NCBI GenBank assembly: GCA_016930075.1 | Contig: JAFGHS010000118.1 | Location: 19,226-83,225, forward strand | Length of the DNA stretch: 64,000 bases | Source of the DNA: Deltaproteobacteria bacterium | GTDB taxonomy: Bacteria; Desulfobacterota; Syntrophia; Syntrophales; JAFGHS01 | Direction: 5' to 3' | Part shown: one piece after another, positions 19,301 through 26,916 of the stretch | How the letters are laid out: each line of letters begins with the position of its first letter | Position numbering within the stretch: position 1 is the stretch's first letter | Notes under the pieces: model-generated | The model's input: the letters and a program-made list of their open reading frames with translations, nothing else | The model's database searches: none | Told to the model about the DNA's origin: nothing | Program-made: the position numbers and the translations under genes

Positions 19301-19546
19301 ACCAGGGGGCGCGTCTGGATCAACACCTCGCAGTATTTTGAAGGCGTTCCCAAGAGTGTGTGGGAGTTTCACGTCGGCGGCTATCAGGTGTGCGCCAAGT
19401 GGCTCAAAGACCGCAAAGGCCGCAAGCTCACCTATGATGATCTGACCCACTACCAGCATGTCGTTGCGGCGCTTGACCAAACCATTGGCCTTATGGCGCG
19501 CATTGACGATACGATCAAAGACTGCGGCGGCTGGCCGATTGCCTAA
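16325..19546 (+). CDS. Single-chain type ISP/IIG-like restriction-modification enzyme
   Basis: A 1073-residue protein combining cutting, methylation and recognition. Residues 1-150 hold a PD-(D/E)xK nuclease motif (Asp55, Glu69-Cys-Lys71). Residues about 340-600 are an N6-adenine methyltransferase with the SAM motif DPATGTGTF (from Asp375) and catalytic NPPY (from Asn494). Residues 630-1070 are the specificity region ending in a type ISP C-terminal domain (GPEDIFSYMYAVLHSP). No Walker A or helicase part is visible, unlike true ISP enzymes such as LlaBIII, so type IIG-like behaviour is inferred. The start is GTG 16325; the nearby ATG is out of frame. The stretch coding the specificity region (about 18100-18990) is clearly AT-rich compared with both flanks. 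No partner genes. Confidence 0.88.
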   Translation: MNAILDYLKKIEKACAAGNATEHTHRPALKDLIESLGAGVAATNEPRREKCGAPDFIVARGHSPLGYVECKDVGKSLAEVERTDQLKRYRESLGNLILTDYLEFRWYVSGQYRLTVQLATMADNKIKLRKDAMPHLQELFTAFLTTGAPAVNSPKELAVRMAALAKLIKDIIQKAFDEEDFNDDEPDPLHDQFDGFRKVLIHDLQPGQFADMYAQTICYGLFAARCNTPAAEPFTRQNAGYALPRTNPFLRKMFDHIAGVNLDERIVWAVDDLAELLHHTDMEAILKDFGKHTRQEDPVVHFYETFLAAYDPRMREARGVYYTPEPVVSYIVRSIDHILKTDFKLRDGLADATKIKVVQPTGKKKVDVHKVQLLDPATGTGTFLYGIIDHVHNTFKDDKGMWSSYVSQHLLPRLFGFELLMAPYAVAHMKLGLQLKESGYDFQSAERLRIYLTNTLEEAHAMTGLPLFTQWIAEEANAASDIKKDAPVMVVLGNPPYSYESENNGEWISSLIRDYYQVDGAPLGERNPKGLQDDYVKFIRFAQWRIEQTGYGILAFISNNGYLDNPTFRGMRQSLMQTFDDIYILDLHGNSKKREKSPDGSEDKNVFDIMQGVAIGIFVKRTNRSEALANVNQADLWGKREVYFRDSQNNMLTGGKYHWLWENELSSTIWNRIKPKSPSYLFTNTNDHLYGEYQNSFAIKDIMNVNSGGMNTARDGFVIDLDRSVIINRIKTIKDKTLSSKEICESLGLKSTPWWNAVDAVESIKQLGDIDHQIITCLYKPFDFRTLFYNPSFIDRPRTEVNNHILRGSLSIITSRQTKENFGVLVSNLLCGQHKIVTVYDRSYFFPLYLYPTDPPKDTLFDKNIITDTPEGRRPNISLNFIEDFTAKLSMQFIQDGKGDRTNTFGPEDIFSYMYAVLHSPTYRSRYAEFLKMDFPRVPLTSNPELFRTLCSLGDELVALHLMEKHGLKITGYPIAGDSTVENVHYTEPQGDTRGRVWINTSQYFEGVPKSVWEFHVGGYQVCAKWLKDRKGRKLTYDDLTHYQHVVAALDQTIGLMARIDDTIKDCGGWPIA

Positions 19547-19572
19547 ACTGCGCGCTTTCACATTTGACATTT

Positions 19573-19689
19573 ATGGAGGTGGATTGGCCGACACCACCCC
19601 CCGCTTCCTGCTTAGCGAAAGTATTCTGGTTTGCTGCGTCAATGATGGTGATAGTTGCCGCCCTGATCCTGATTTATTTTTGGTTTTAG
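19573..19689 (+). CDS. Possible small single-helix membrane protein
   Basis: A 38-codon frame, ATG 19573 to TAG 19689. It begins MEVDWPTPPPASC and ends in a hydrophobic stretch (MMVIVAALILIYFWF) that would span the membrane. No good ribosome site precedes it, so it may be chance. It would lie between the restriction-modification gene and the exported hydrolase. Confidence 0.22.
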   Translation: MEVDWPTPPPASCLAKVFWFAASMMVIVAALILIYFWF

Positions 19690-19714
19690 TATTGATCGCG
19701 ATAGAGGGAATCAT

Positions 19715-21016
19715 ATGAAAATTATCCGCTACGTTTTTTTCATCCTACTGTCACTGCTGGCCTGTCCAATTTCGTATTTAACCGCCGAGCAAGATCCGGT
19801 TTCAGTGAATCCGCTTTTTGAAATGCGCTTTGGCCAGGATCAGACAAAAGCCTTGCGGGTCAATGACGCCATATTTCAAGCGACAGGCTTCGGCAATACA
19901 TTTCTGGTTGCGACATCTGAAGGCAACGTGATCATTGACACGTCAATGCCGTTTAATGCCGCACGGCACAAAAGACTGCTGACGGCTGAAAACAGCGGGC
20001 CGATCAAATACATCATCCTGACGCATGGGCATGGCGACCACATCGGCGGCATTCCCCACTGGAAACAGCCGGGCACACAGATCATCGCGCAGAAGAACTT
20101 CATAGCATTCCAGCATTACCTGGCGCGATTGAAGGGGTTTTTTGCCCTGCGCAACGCCGCACAATTCTCATTGCCCATACCAAAGTCAAGGGAGTGGCCG
20201 GGTAATTACGGCGCTGTCATTGAACCGACCATTTTCTTTGAGGACAAATACGAATTCGAGCTGGGCGGCGTCAAGTTCATTGTCATGAGCACGCCGGGCG
20301 AAACGTACGACCACGCAACCGTCTGGATTCCGAAATACAAGGCTGCGTTTATCGGCGACAATTACTATGAATCATTTCCGAACATTTACACGCTGAGGGG
20401 AACGCAGCCGCGCTGGGCCCTCGATTACATCAATTCTCTGAATAAGGTTCTGGACCTTAAACCGGAGATTGTCCTGCCGAGTCACGGCATGCCGATCATC
20501 GGCCAGGCGGAGATTGTCAGGAAACTAACCCGCTACCGCAATGCCGTTCAGTATGTTCATGACGAAACCGTCAAAGGCATGAATGCGGGCAAAGATGTCT
20601 GGACCTTGATGAATGAGATCAAGCTGCCCGCTGAGTTGGACGTCGGCGAAGGCTACGGCAAACTGAGCTGGTCGATTCGCGGCATTTACGAAGGCTATGT
20701 CGGCTGGTTCGATTTAAACCCGGCAACGATGTATGAAAAGCCCCCTTCGTCGGTGTACCCGGCCATCGTAAAGCTGACAGGCGGCGCCGATAAAGTAGCC
20801 GGGGTGGCTATGGAGAAGTTTCAGGCAGGCCTCATGATCGAGGCCCTGCATCTTTGCGACATGGCTCTTTCCGCCGATGCAACCCATGAAATTGCGCTCC
20901 AGACAAAACTGAAAGCCCTTGAAGAGCTGCGCGAACGTTGTCGAAACAGCAATGAGCGCGGCTGGCTGGACTTCAGCATTAAACAAACCAAAGACAAGCT
21001 TGTTGGGAAGAAGTGA
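19715..21016 (+). CDS. Exported metallo-beta-lactamase-fold hydrolase, alkylsulfatase-like
   Basis: A 433-residue exported protein. An N-terminal signal (MKIIRYVFFILLSLLAC) may be a lipoprotein signal with Cys17, since LLAC resembles a lipobox. The metal motif is THGHGDHIGG, the classic HxHxDH. Later parts match the alkyl sulfatase dimerisation domain: GIYEGYVGWFDLNP, and then a C-terminal helical segment. Known relatives (SdsA1, BDS1) hydrolyse sulfate esters; this one is shorter than those and lacks most of their C-terminal sterol-carrier-like domain, so its substrate is uncertain. The gene is followed after about 80 bases by a VOC gene. Confidence 0.82.
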   Translation: MKIIRYVFFILLSLLACPISYLTAEQDPVSVNPLFEMRFGQDQTKALRVNDAIFQATGFGNTFLVATSEGNVIIDTSMPFNAARHKRLLTAENSGPIKYIILTHGHGDHIGGIPHWKQPGTQIIAQKNFIAFQHYLARLKGFFALRNAAQFSLPIPKSREWPGNYGAVIEPTIFFEDKYEFELGGVKFIVMSTPGETYDHATVWIPKYKAAFIGDNYYESFPNIYTLRGTQPRWALDYINSLNKVLDLKPEIVLPSHGMPIIGQAEIVRKLTRYRNAVQYVHDETVKGMNAGKDVWTLMNEIKLPAELDVGEGYGKLSWSIRGIYEGYVGWFDLNPATMYEKPPSSVYPAIVKLTGGADKVAGVAMEKFQAGLMIEALHLCDMALSADATHEIALQTKLKALEELRERCRNSNERGWLDFSIKQTKDKLVGKK

Positions 21017-21097
21017 TGGAATAAAAGGTGCTTACGCTGTGTACAGGGTGTAAGGGGAAGAACATCCAAAAAAATACTTACTTTGGAGGGAAATGTT

Positions 21098-21637
21098 ATG
21101 AATTTTTTACTTGCCGCTTTGAGTTCAATCATGATGACCGCCCCGGAAGGATCAGAACCGGCCACGTCACAAACGAAACCTTCTGAATCCGCCACATTTC
21201 AGACGATTGTGAGGCCGTCTCGCGCGGCCCTCGTTCCGACACCGGCAGAGCTTCTGCCGGTGCGTATCGCTGCTACCTGTTTATACACGACCCACCTCGA
21301 AGCACAGCGGGAATGGTATGAGAAGATGCTCGGTTTTAAGGTATCGCGGGCGATGGAACGGGATGGCAGGATCTTCGAATACATCATGGAGACGCCGGGC
21401 GGCAGCACCATTTTGACATTGGCTGAGGGCATACGACCGCCCGGCTACAACTCATACACCCGTCTCGTCCTCGAAGTGCCGAACGCCCGCGCCCTGGCGG
21501 AACATATCCACAGCCAGCGTTCGTCTATGCTGATTGCCGCGAAAAACATCGTTTACATGGTCATCGACCCCGAAGGCAACCAGATTGAAATATTCAACAG
21601 CAAATTGCCGGAAAGACCGGCCTCCAAAAAAGGCTGA
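21098..21637 (+). CDS. VOC-superfamily protein with hydrophobic leader (first paralog)
   Basis: A 179-residue protein. Residues about 55-175 are a glyoxalase/VOC domain (AQREWYEKMLGFKVS, ending DPEGNQIEIFNS, the usual metal-side strand). Residues 1-50 form a hydrophobic start and a Pro/Ser/Thr-rich linker containing APEGSEPA, shared with the other VOC gene at 24595 of the same length. The leader could be a signal or anchor. ATG 21098 follows GGAGGG; the TTG at 21083 lies inside that ribosome site. Function unknown; likely a divalent-metal enzyme or a binding protein. Confidence 0.75.
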   Translation: MNFLLAALSSIMMTAPEGSEPATSQTKPSESATFQTIVRPSRAALVPTPAELLPVRIAATCLYTTHLEAQREWYEKMLGFKVSRAMERDGRIFEYIMETPGGSTILTLAEGIRPPGYNSYTRLVLEVPNARALAEHIHSQRSSMLIAAKNIVYMVIDPEGNQIEIFNSKLPERPASKKG

Positions 21638-21732
21638 CCCACCAAGCATCCAGACTTTATGCCGACGGCAGCGTCCTGCATGCGTCGGCTTAAAGTTATT
21701 CTGATCCGAAAGCAACGATTTCCTCTAATCCC

Positions 21733-21762
21733 TTGATTATTAACTTGCTTTTTTCTTATCAT
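21733..21762 (+). promoter_or_regulatory. Possible promoter of the PAS hybrid kinase gene
   Basis: TTGATT (21733-21738), 18 bases, TATCAT (21757-21762). The leader would be about 65 bases. The match is moderate. Confidence 0.35.
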
Positions 21763-21835
21763 ATCATTAGAAGCTCTTTTCAGTTGTTCGCAGAAGCCTA
21801 AAATATCTTCATCAGGGGGATAACCAAAGAACCAT

Positions 21836-24568
21836 ATGGGCGAAAAACCAACGTATGAAGACCTGGAGAAAAAGGTTCAGGATCTGGAGCGAAAGCTTTC
21901 CGCATTTCATAAGACGGACGTCGACTTTCTCAAAGGCGAATCGAGGTATCGCAATATCCTGGAGACCATAGAGGAAGGATATTATGAAGCCGACCTTGCC
22001 GGAAGCTTTTATTTTTTCAACGATTCCCTGTGCCGGATTTTCGGACGCTCCCCTGATGAAATGATGGGCTTGAATAACCGGGCATACACCACGCCTGAAA
22101 CGGCCAAAAGGGTTTTTTCAATCTTCAATGAAATCTACAGAACCGGTGTCGGCGCCACAATCATCGATTACGAGGTGCTCAGGCAAGACGGAACAGTAAT
22201 CATCATAGAGGTCTCCGCCTCTTTGATGAAGAACTCATCCGGCAAACCCATCGGATTTCGGGGGATTGTACGAGACAGAACGGAACAAAAAAAGGCCGAA
22301 GAAGCCATGTTGTCCAGCGAAGCAAGGTATCGGCAGATCCTCGAAACCATTGAGGAAGCCTATTGGGAAAGCGATTTTATCGGAAAATTGACTTTTTTTA
22401 ATGACGCTCTTCTAAAAATTACCGGTTCCACCCGTGATACGCTGTTGAACCTTGATCCCCGGAATATTGAATCTCCCAGAGAAGCCAAACGGATGAGTGG
22501 AATTTTTGCCAAAGTATATCAGACAGGCATCCCCATCGAAGTGCCCGACTACGAGGTCATCAGACAGGATGGTTCCCGGATGATTCTTGAGATGTCCGTC
22601 TGCCTCCTCAAAAACGCGGCAGCAGAGCCTGTCGGATTCTATGGCATATCGCGGGACAGGACAAATCAGAGACTGGCCGAGAGGGCGCTCCGGGAAAGCG
22701 AGGCAAAATATCGACACATTCTGGAAAGCATCGAAGAGGGCTATTTTGAATTAGACCTGAAAGGCAACCGGACTTATTCCAATAACGCCTTGTGCAAATT
22801 ATACGGATACACCCCCGAGGAAATGGTGGGGATGAATTACCGGGATTATTCCGATCCGGAAACGGCAAAAATTCTTTTTGAAAAGTATAATGAGGTATAC
22901 AAAACCGGTATCCCCTCCACCATATTGGACCACGAATTGAAGAGAAAGGACGGATCCTTATTGCTCGTTGAAAGTTCTGTCTATTTGATGAAAGACGAGT
23001 CGGGAAAACCCATTGGATTTCACGGCATGGTTCGTGACCGGACGCAGCAGATCATGGCGGAAAGGGCCCTCCAGCAGAGCGAAGAGAAATATCGCCTGCT
23101 CGTGGAAAATGCCCACGACTGCATCTATGTCGTAAATGACGGCGTTATAACTTTTTCAAATTGCCGGACGGAGGAATTTACCGGCTATTCGACGGATGAA
23201 TTGTCGAGTATGCCGTTTGCCAGCCTGATCCATCCCAGGGATCGGAAGGAAATCGTCGAACGGCAGCAAAAGAAGAAGAAAAGCGGAAAACAGCGCGATA
23301 CTTATTCTTTCAGATTACTGAACAGGAATGACGAAACCCTTTGGGTTGAACTGACAACCATTGATATTGTCTGGGAAGGAAAACCGGCCACCCTGAACTT
23401 TCTCAAGGACATCACCCCCCAGAAAAAAGCAGAGACCCAGCTCATTCAGGCCCAAAAAATGGAGGCCATGGGAACACTGGCAGGCGGCATTGCCCATGAT
23501 TTTAATAACCTTCTTATGACCATTCAGGGCAATGCGTCTTTATTGTTGCTCGATATCGGCGCCGATCACTCCCATTACGGAAGACTTAAAAACATCGAAC
23601 ATCAGGTTCAGCGCGGGGCGGAACTGACCAAGCAGTTGCTCGGCACGGCGAGAGGCGGAAAGTATGAAGTCAATCCCACCAATGTAAATCAACTGATCGA
23701 AGACGGCCTGGAATTGTTCGGAAGGACCAACAAGGATATCCTTATTCATAAGATTTTTCAGGAAGGGATATGGACGGTCGAGGTGGATCAGAGTCAAATC
23801 GAACAGGTTCTCCTTAATATTTATGTCAATGCAGGTCATGCCATGCCGGGCGGCGGAGATTTGTATGTGGAGACCAAAAATGTCCGCCTCGATGAGAATT
23901 ATGTCGAACCTTATGGAATCGCCGCCGGCGAGTTCGTCAAGATATCCGTTACCGACACGGGAACAGGCATGGATGAGGCCACCCAGAAGCGGGCGTTCGA
24001 CCCCTTTTTCACCACCAAGGAAATGGGCCGTGGCACGGGCCTGGGCCTTGCCTCGGCATACGGAATCATTAAAAACCATAACGGTATCATCAACATATAC
24101 AGTGAAAAGGGTGAAGGAACCATCTTAAATATTTACCTTCCCGTATCGGGGAGCACCGTAAAGAAAGAGGCTGCTTTCAGCGTCCGTCCTCTCAGCGGCA
24201 CGGAAACGATTCTGTTTGCGGATGATCAGGTGGAAATCGTGGAAATCGGACGCGCACTTCTGGAGAGCCTGGGCTACCGCGTGATCACAGCCGCAAGCGG
24301 AAAAGACGCCCTTGATATATACCGCCGTGACCGGGACAGGATTGATCTCGTCATTCTCGATATGATCATGCCGGAAATGGGCGGCGGAGAGACTTTCGAC
24401 CGGTTGAAACAAATCCATCCTCATGTGAAAGTGCTTCTTTCCAGCGGTTACAGCATCAACGGACAGGCCAAAACCATCATGGATCGCGGCTGCAAAGGGT
24501 TTATACAAAAACCTTTCAATCTTGCCGATCTTTCCAAGAAGGTGCGGCAGGTTCTTGATGAGAAATAA
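21836..24568 (+). CDS. Multi-PAS hybrid sensor histidine kinase with C-terminal receiver domain
   Basis: A 910-residue soluble (no membrane helix seen) sensor. Residues about 1-25 are a short coiled coil, then four PAS domains: three in tandem (about 40-160, 165-285, 290-410) nearly repeat each other, and a more divergent fourth (about 415-535). The H-box GGIAHDFNN carries His554; the ATPase has N, G1 (DTGTGMD) and G2 (GTGLGLASAYG) boxes; the receiver at about 785-905 has Asp842 in VILDMIMP. It would therefore phosphorylate its own receiver and act on an outside partner. No response regulator with DNA-binding domain is adjacent. It is flanked by two VOC paralogs. Confidence 0.9.
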   Translation: MGEKPTYEDLEKKVQDLERKLSAFHKTDVDFLKGESRYRNILETIEEGYYEADLAGSFYFFNDSLCRIFGRSPDEMMGLNNRAYTTPETAKRVFSIFNEIYRTGVGATIIDYEVLRQDGTVIIIEVSASLMKNSSGKPIGFRGIVRDRTEQKKAEEAMLSSEARYRQILETIEEAYWESDFIGKLTFFNDALLKITGSTRDTLLNLDPRNIESPREAKRMSGIFAKVYQTGIPIEVPDYEVIRQDGSRMILEMSVCLLKNAAAEPVGFYGISRDRTNQRLAERALRESEAKYRHILESIEEGYFELDLKGNRTYSNNALCKLYGYTPEEMVGMNYRDYSDPETAKILFEKYNEVYKTGIPSTILDHELKRKDGSLLLVESSVYLMKDESGKPIGFHGMVRDRTQQIMAERALQQSEEKYRLLVENAHDCIYVVNDGVITFSNCRTEEFTGYSTDELSSMPFASLIHPRDRKEIVERQQKKKKSGKQRDTYSFRLLNRNDETLWVELTTIDIVWEGKPATLNFLKDITPQKKAETQLIQAQKMEAMGTLAGGIAHDFNNLLMTIQGNASLLLLDIGADHSHYGRLKNIEHQVQRGAELTKQLLGTARGGKYEVNPTNVNQLIEDGLELFGRTNKDILIHKIFQEGIWTVEVDQSQIEQVLLNIYVNAGHAMPGGGDLYVETKNVRLDENYVEPYGIAAGEFVKISVTDTGTGMDEATQKRAFDPFFTTKEMGRGTGLGLASAYGIIKNHNGIINIYSEKGEGTILNIYLPVSGSTVKKEAAFSVRPLSGTETILFADDQVEIVEIGRALLESLGYRVITAASGKDALDIYRRDRDRIDLVILDMIMPEMGGGETFDRLKQIHPHVKVLLSSGYSINGQAKTIMDRGCKGFIQKPFNLADLSKKVRQVLDEK

Positions 24569-24594
24569 TCAATTCCCTTGTGAGGAGGAAAAAC

Positions 24595-25134
24595 ATGATG
24601 GATATTTCTTTAGCTGCACTGGGACTGGCATTGATCGCCGCTCCGGAGGGAACGAGCCCGGCCATGCCTGTGGTCATACCGGCCACGGAGACATCGCCGT
24701 CTAAAACCGTCATGCCGACTCGGGACTGGGTGGCGCCGCCCCCCGAACTGCTGCCGGTGCGCCTCGCCGGCATGGCTCTTTACGTCAATAATCTCGAAGC
24801 CCAGCGGAAATGGTACGAGACCATGTTCGGCATGAAGGTTCACAGAATCTACGAACGGGACGGCGTGATTTTTGAGTACGTCATGGTAACGCCGGGCGGC
24901 AATACGGCCGCCCTTCCGCTCATGACCAGCATGCGCCCTCCAGGCTATAACGCCTTCAGCCGCATCGTCATCGAAGTGCCGAACGCCCGTGCGCTGGCCG
25001 AACACATTCACAGCCAGGGCTCGTCTATGAGCGTCGTGGCAAAGAACATCGTCTATATGGTCATGGACCCCGAGGGCAATCAGATTGAAATTTTCAACAG
25101 TAAAATACCCGAAAGACCGGCGAAACAGGGCTGA
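24595..25134 (+). CDS. VOC-superfamily protein with hydrophobic leader (second paralog)
   Basis: A 179-residue paralog of the gene at 21098. The two share the leader pattern (LAALGLALIAAPEGTSPA here), PPELLPVRLA and the VOC core ending DPEGNQIEIFNS. It starts 26 bases after the kinase stop with a GAGGAGG site six bases before ATG 24595, so it is probably in the kinase operon. The metal ligands expected for glyoxalases cannot be assigned with confidence. Function unknown. Confidence 0.75.
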   Translation: MMDISLAALGLALIAAPEGTSPAMPVVIPATETSPSKTVMPTRDWVAPPPELLPVRLAGMALYVNNLEAQRKWYETMFGMKVHRIYERDGVIFEYVMVTPGGNTAALPLMTSMRPPGYNAFSRIVIEVPNARALAEHIHSQGSSMSVVAKNIVYMVMDPEGNQIEIFNSKIPERPAKQG

Positions 25135-25202
25135 CGTCCATGCCTGGGCAAACACAGCCAAATAAGGAAACCCCTCCCGTGCCCTCTGTATAAGTGGAGG
25201 CC

Positions 25203-25331
25203 TTTGCACAACTCCTCGTTTCGTCATACCGGCGGAAGCCGGTATCCAGAAGCTATTGAAATTACTGGATTCCGTGTCGCGCTTTGCTTGCACGGAATGA
25301 CAAAATTGTTGGTTTTACATAGTTGTGCAAA
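25203..25331. repeat. Short inverted-repeat element, copy D
   Basis: About 129 bp bounded by perfect 11-bp inverted repeats (TTTGCACAACT at 25203-25213, complement at 25321-25331). Inside are GTCATACCGGC...GCCGGTATCCAG and a second GGAATGAC arm, matching the element at 42884. It occupies the gap between the VOC gene and the M16 peptidase genes; nothing else is seen in 25135-25454. Confidence 0.75.
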
Positions 25332-25454
25332 GATCTCAATTGGAACGGGAGAAGCTGTTCACATAAAAGCAGGGTCATAAACGGGAAAAATACAAAACGC
25401 CGTTCAATAACGCATCCATCGGGAAGCAAAAAGCTCTGAGGGCTGCCTTTTAAT

Positions 25455-26900
25455 TCAATCGGGCAGTGTTATTAAAACAGGCCTGGTCGTTTTGTCCTCG
25501 GACTCATCAAGATTCCCGCAGTCGCCCAGGATCAGGACGACATTGTTTTTTTTGTCCAGATATTTTGCCGCCATCCTGTTTATGTCGATAATATTCACAC
25601 TGGATATTTTATTGCAGTAGCTGACGAGGAAATCAGCGGGCAACCTGTCATATTCATTGTTGATTTGCTGCCAGAGGATCGAGTCGGGCGTCGTAAAAGA
25701 AAAGATGAAGCCGTTGTTGATGGATCGTTTAGCCCAGGCAAGCTCTTCTTCCGTAACGGCGCCGCGGCGAACCTCATCCAGAACCGTATGGATAAGTCCC
25801 ATCGTTTTCATGGTCGAGACCGTTTTGGTAAATGCGTAAGCGCCCAGAACACCAAAGTCGGGTCTGGCGCGGTAATAACTGCCGGCGCTGTATGCCAGCC
25901 CCCGGCTGCTGCGGACGGCGCCGACAATCTTGGACGCAAAGCCGCCGCTGCCGGTGACAAAATCGAGCAGCGTCGATGCGAAATAATCCGTCGAATCATT
26001 TTTCCCCGGTGCGAACTGACCTGTAATAATGATGGACTGGGGCATGTCTTTGTGGAGGCAGTAAACACCGGGGGCTGTTTTTAGATGAGGCATGGGCACC
26101 GGTTCAATTTTTTCGCCTTTCTGCCAGGCTCCGAAAGATAATCGGAATTTTTCGATCAGCTGTACCCTGGAAACATCTCCCGACACGGCAAAAATGATAT
26201 TATCGGGCCGGAAAAAACGGCTGTGAAAGCTGATTAAATCCTCTCTTACAATATTGGCAATGGATGTCTGCGTGGAAAAGCGGCCCCACGGATCGCCCTG
26301 ATAGATCAAGCGATTAAACTCGCGAAAAGCAAGTCTCTGCGGATTATCTTTGAGTCTGCGCAAATCTTCTTTTTTCAATTCCACGGCAAGATCATACTTT
26401 TGGGGTTCAAAAGCCGGTTGCATAAGAATTTGTGAAAGGATTTCGAGTCCTTCGCCAAAATCATTTTTGGCAATGGAAAAATTTATCTGACATGAATCAC
26501 GGGACATGGAAATCGCCGCATGAGCGGCCAGAAAATCCAGAAAGCCGTCCACTTCGTCGCTTTTAGCGCTCTTTGTCCCGCCGGTTCTCATGACCGCTGC
26601 GGTCAATTCCGCCACCCCTTCCTTGCCCACGGGATCATAAATGGTTCCCGTTTTCACCAAAGCCCGGATATTGATCAGGGGCAGTTCATGATCCTCTAAA
26701 AAATAGATGACCAGTCCGTTATCCAGGACCAGCCGCTGAGGCTCAACAAGGTCGAATGTAAGCGGCGGGAAATAGATCTTGTCGGGGGGAAGAGACCGGA
26801 AATCCACCGCCGAGGCCGGCCAGGGGAAAAAGGCTGCCATCATCAAAAAAAACCAGGATAAAAATGTGCCTATGGCCTGTTGAATTTTTGCTTTTTCCAT
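25455..26900 (-). CDS. M16-family peptidase-like protein, non-catalytic partner
   Basis: A 481-residue exported protein of the insulinase/pitrilysin family. It has a signal peptide (a hydrophobic run ending ASA near residue 31) and the M16 fold, but no HxxEH zinc motif: the corresponding segment is GVAELTAAVMRTGG. It keeps the C-terminal Arg/Tyr-type region (LAYSAGSYYRARPDFG). Such proteins pair with an active M16 subunit, and the active partner lies directly upstream, 16 bases away. Start ATG 26900. Confidence 0.85.
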   Translation of the reverse strand: MEKAKIQQAIGTFLSWFFLMMAAFFPWPASAVDFRSLPPDKIYFPPLTFDLVEPQRLVLDNGLVIYFLEDHELPLINIRALVKTGTIYDPVGKEGVAELTAAVMRTGGTKSAKSDEVDGFLDFLAAHAAISMSRDSCQINFSIAKNDFGEGLEILSQILMQPAFEPQKYDLAVELKKEDLRRLKDNPQRLAFREFNRLIYQGDPWGRFSTQTSIANIVREDLISFHSRFFRPDNIIFAVSGDVSRVQLIEKFRLSFGAWQKGEKIEPVPMPHLKTAPGVYCLHKDMPQSIIITGQFAPGKNDSTDYFASTLLDFVTGSGGFASKIVGAVRSSRGLAYSAGSYYRARPDFGVLGAYAFTKTVSTMKTMGLIHTVLDEVRRGAVTEEELAWAKRSINNGFIFSFTTPDSILWQQINNEYDRLPADFLVSYCNKISSVNIIDINRMAAKYLDKKNNVVLILGDCGNLDESEDKTTRPVLITLPD

Positions 26901-26916
26901 GGTACCAGCGCCTTTT

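Noticed and set aside
19458..19718. Plus-strand 86-codon frame overlapping the restriction gene end
   Set aside because: It runs antagonistically through the end of a well-supported gene and lacks any domain or start signal.
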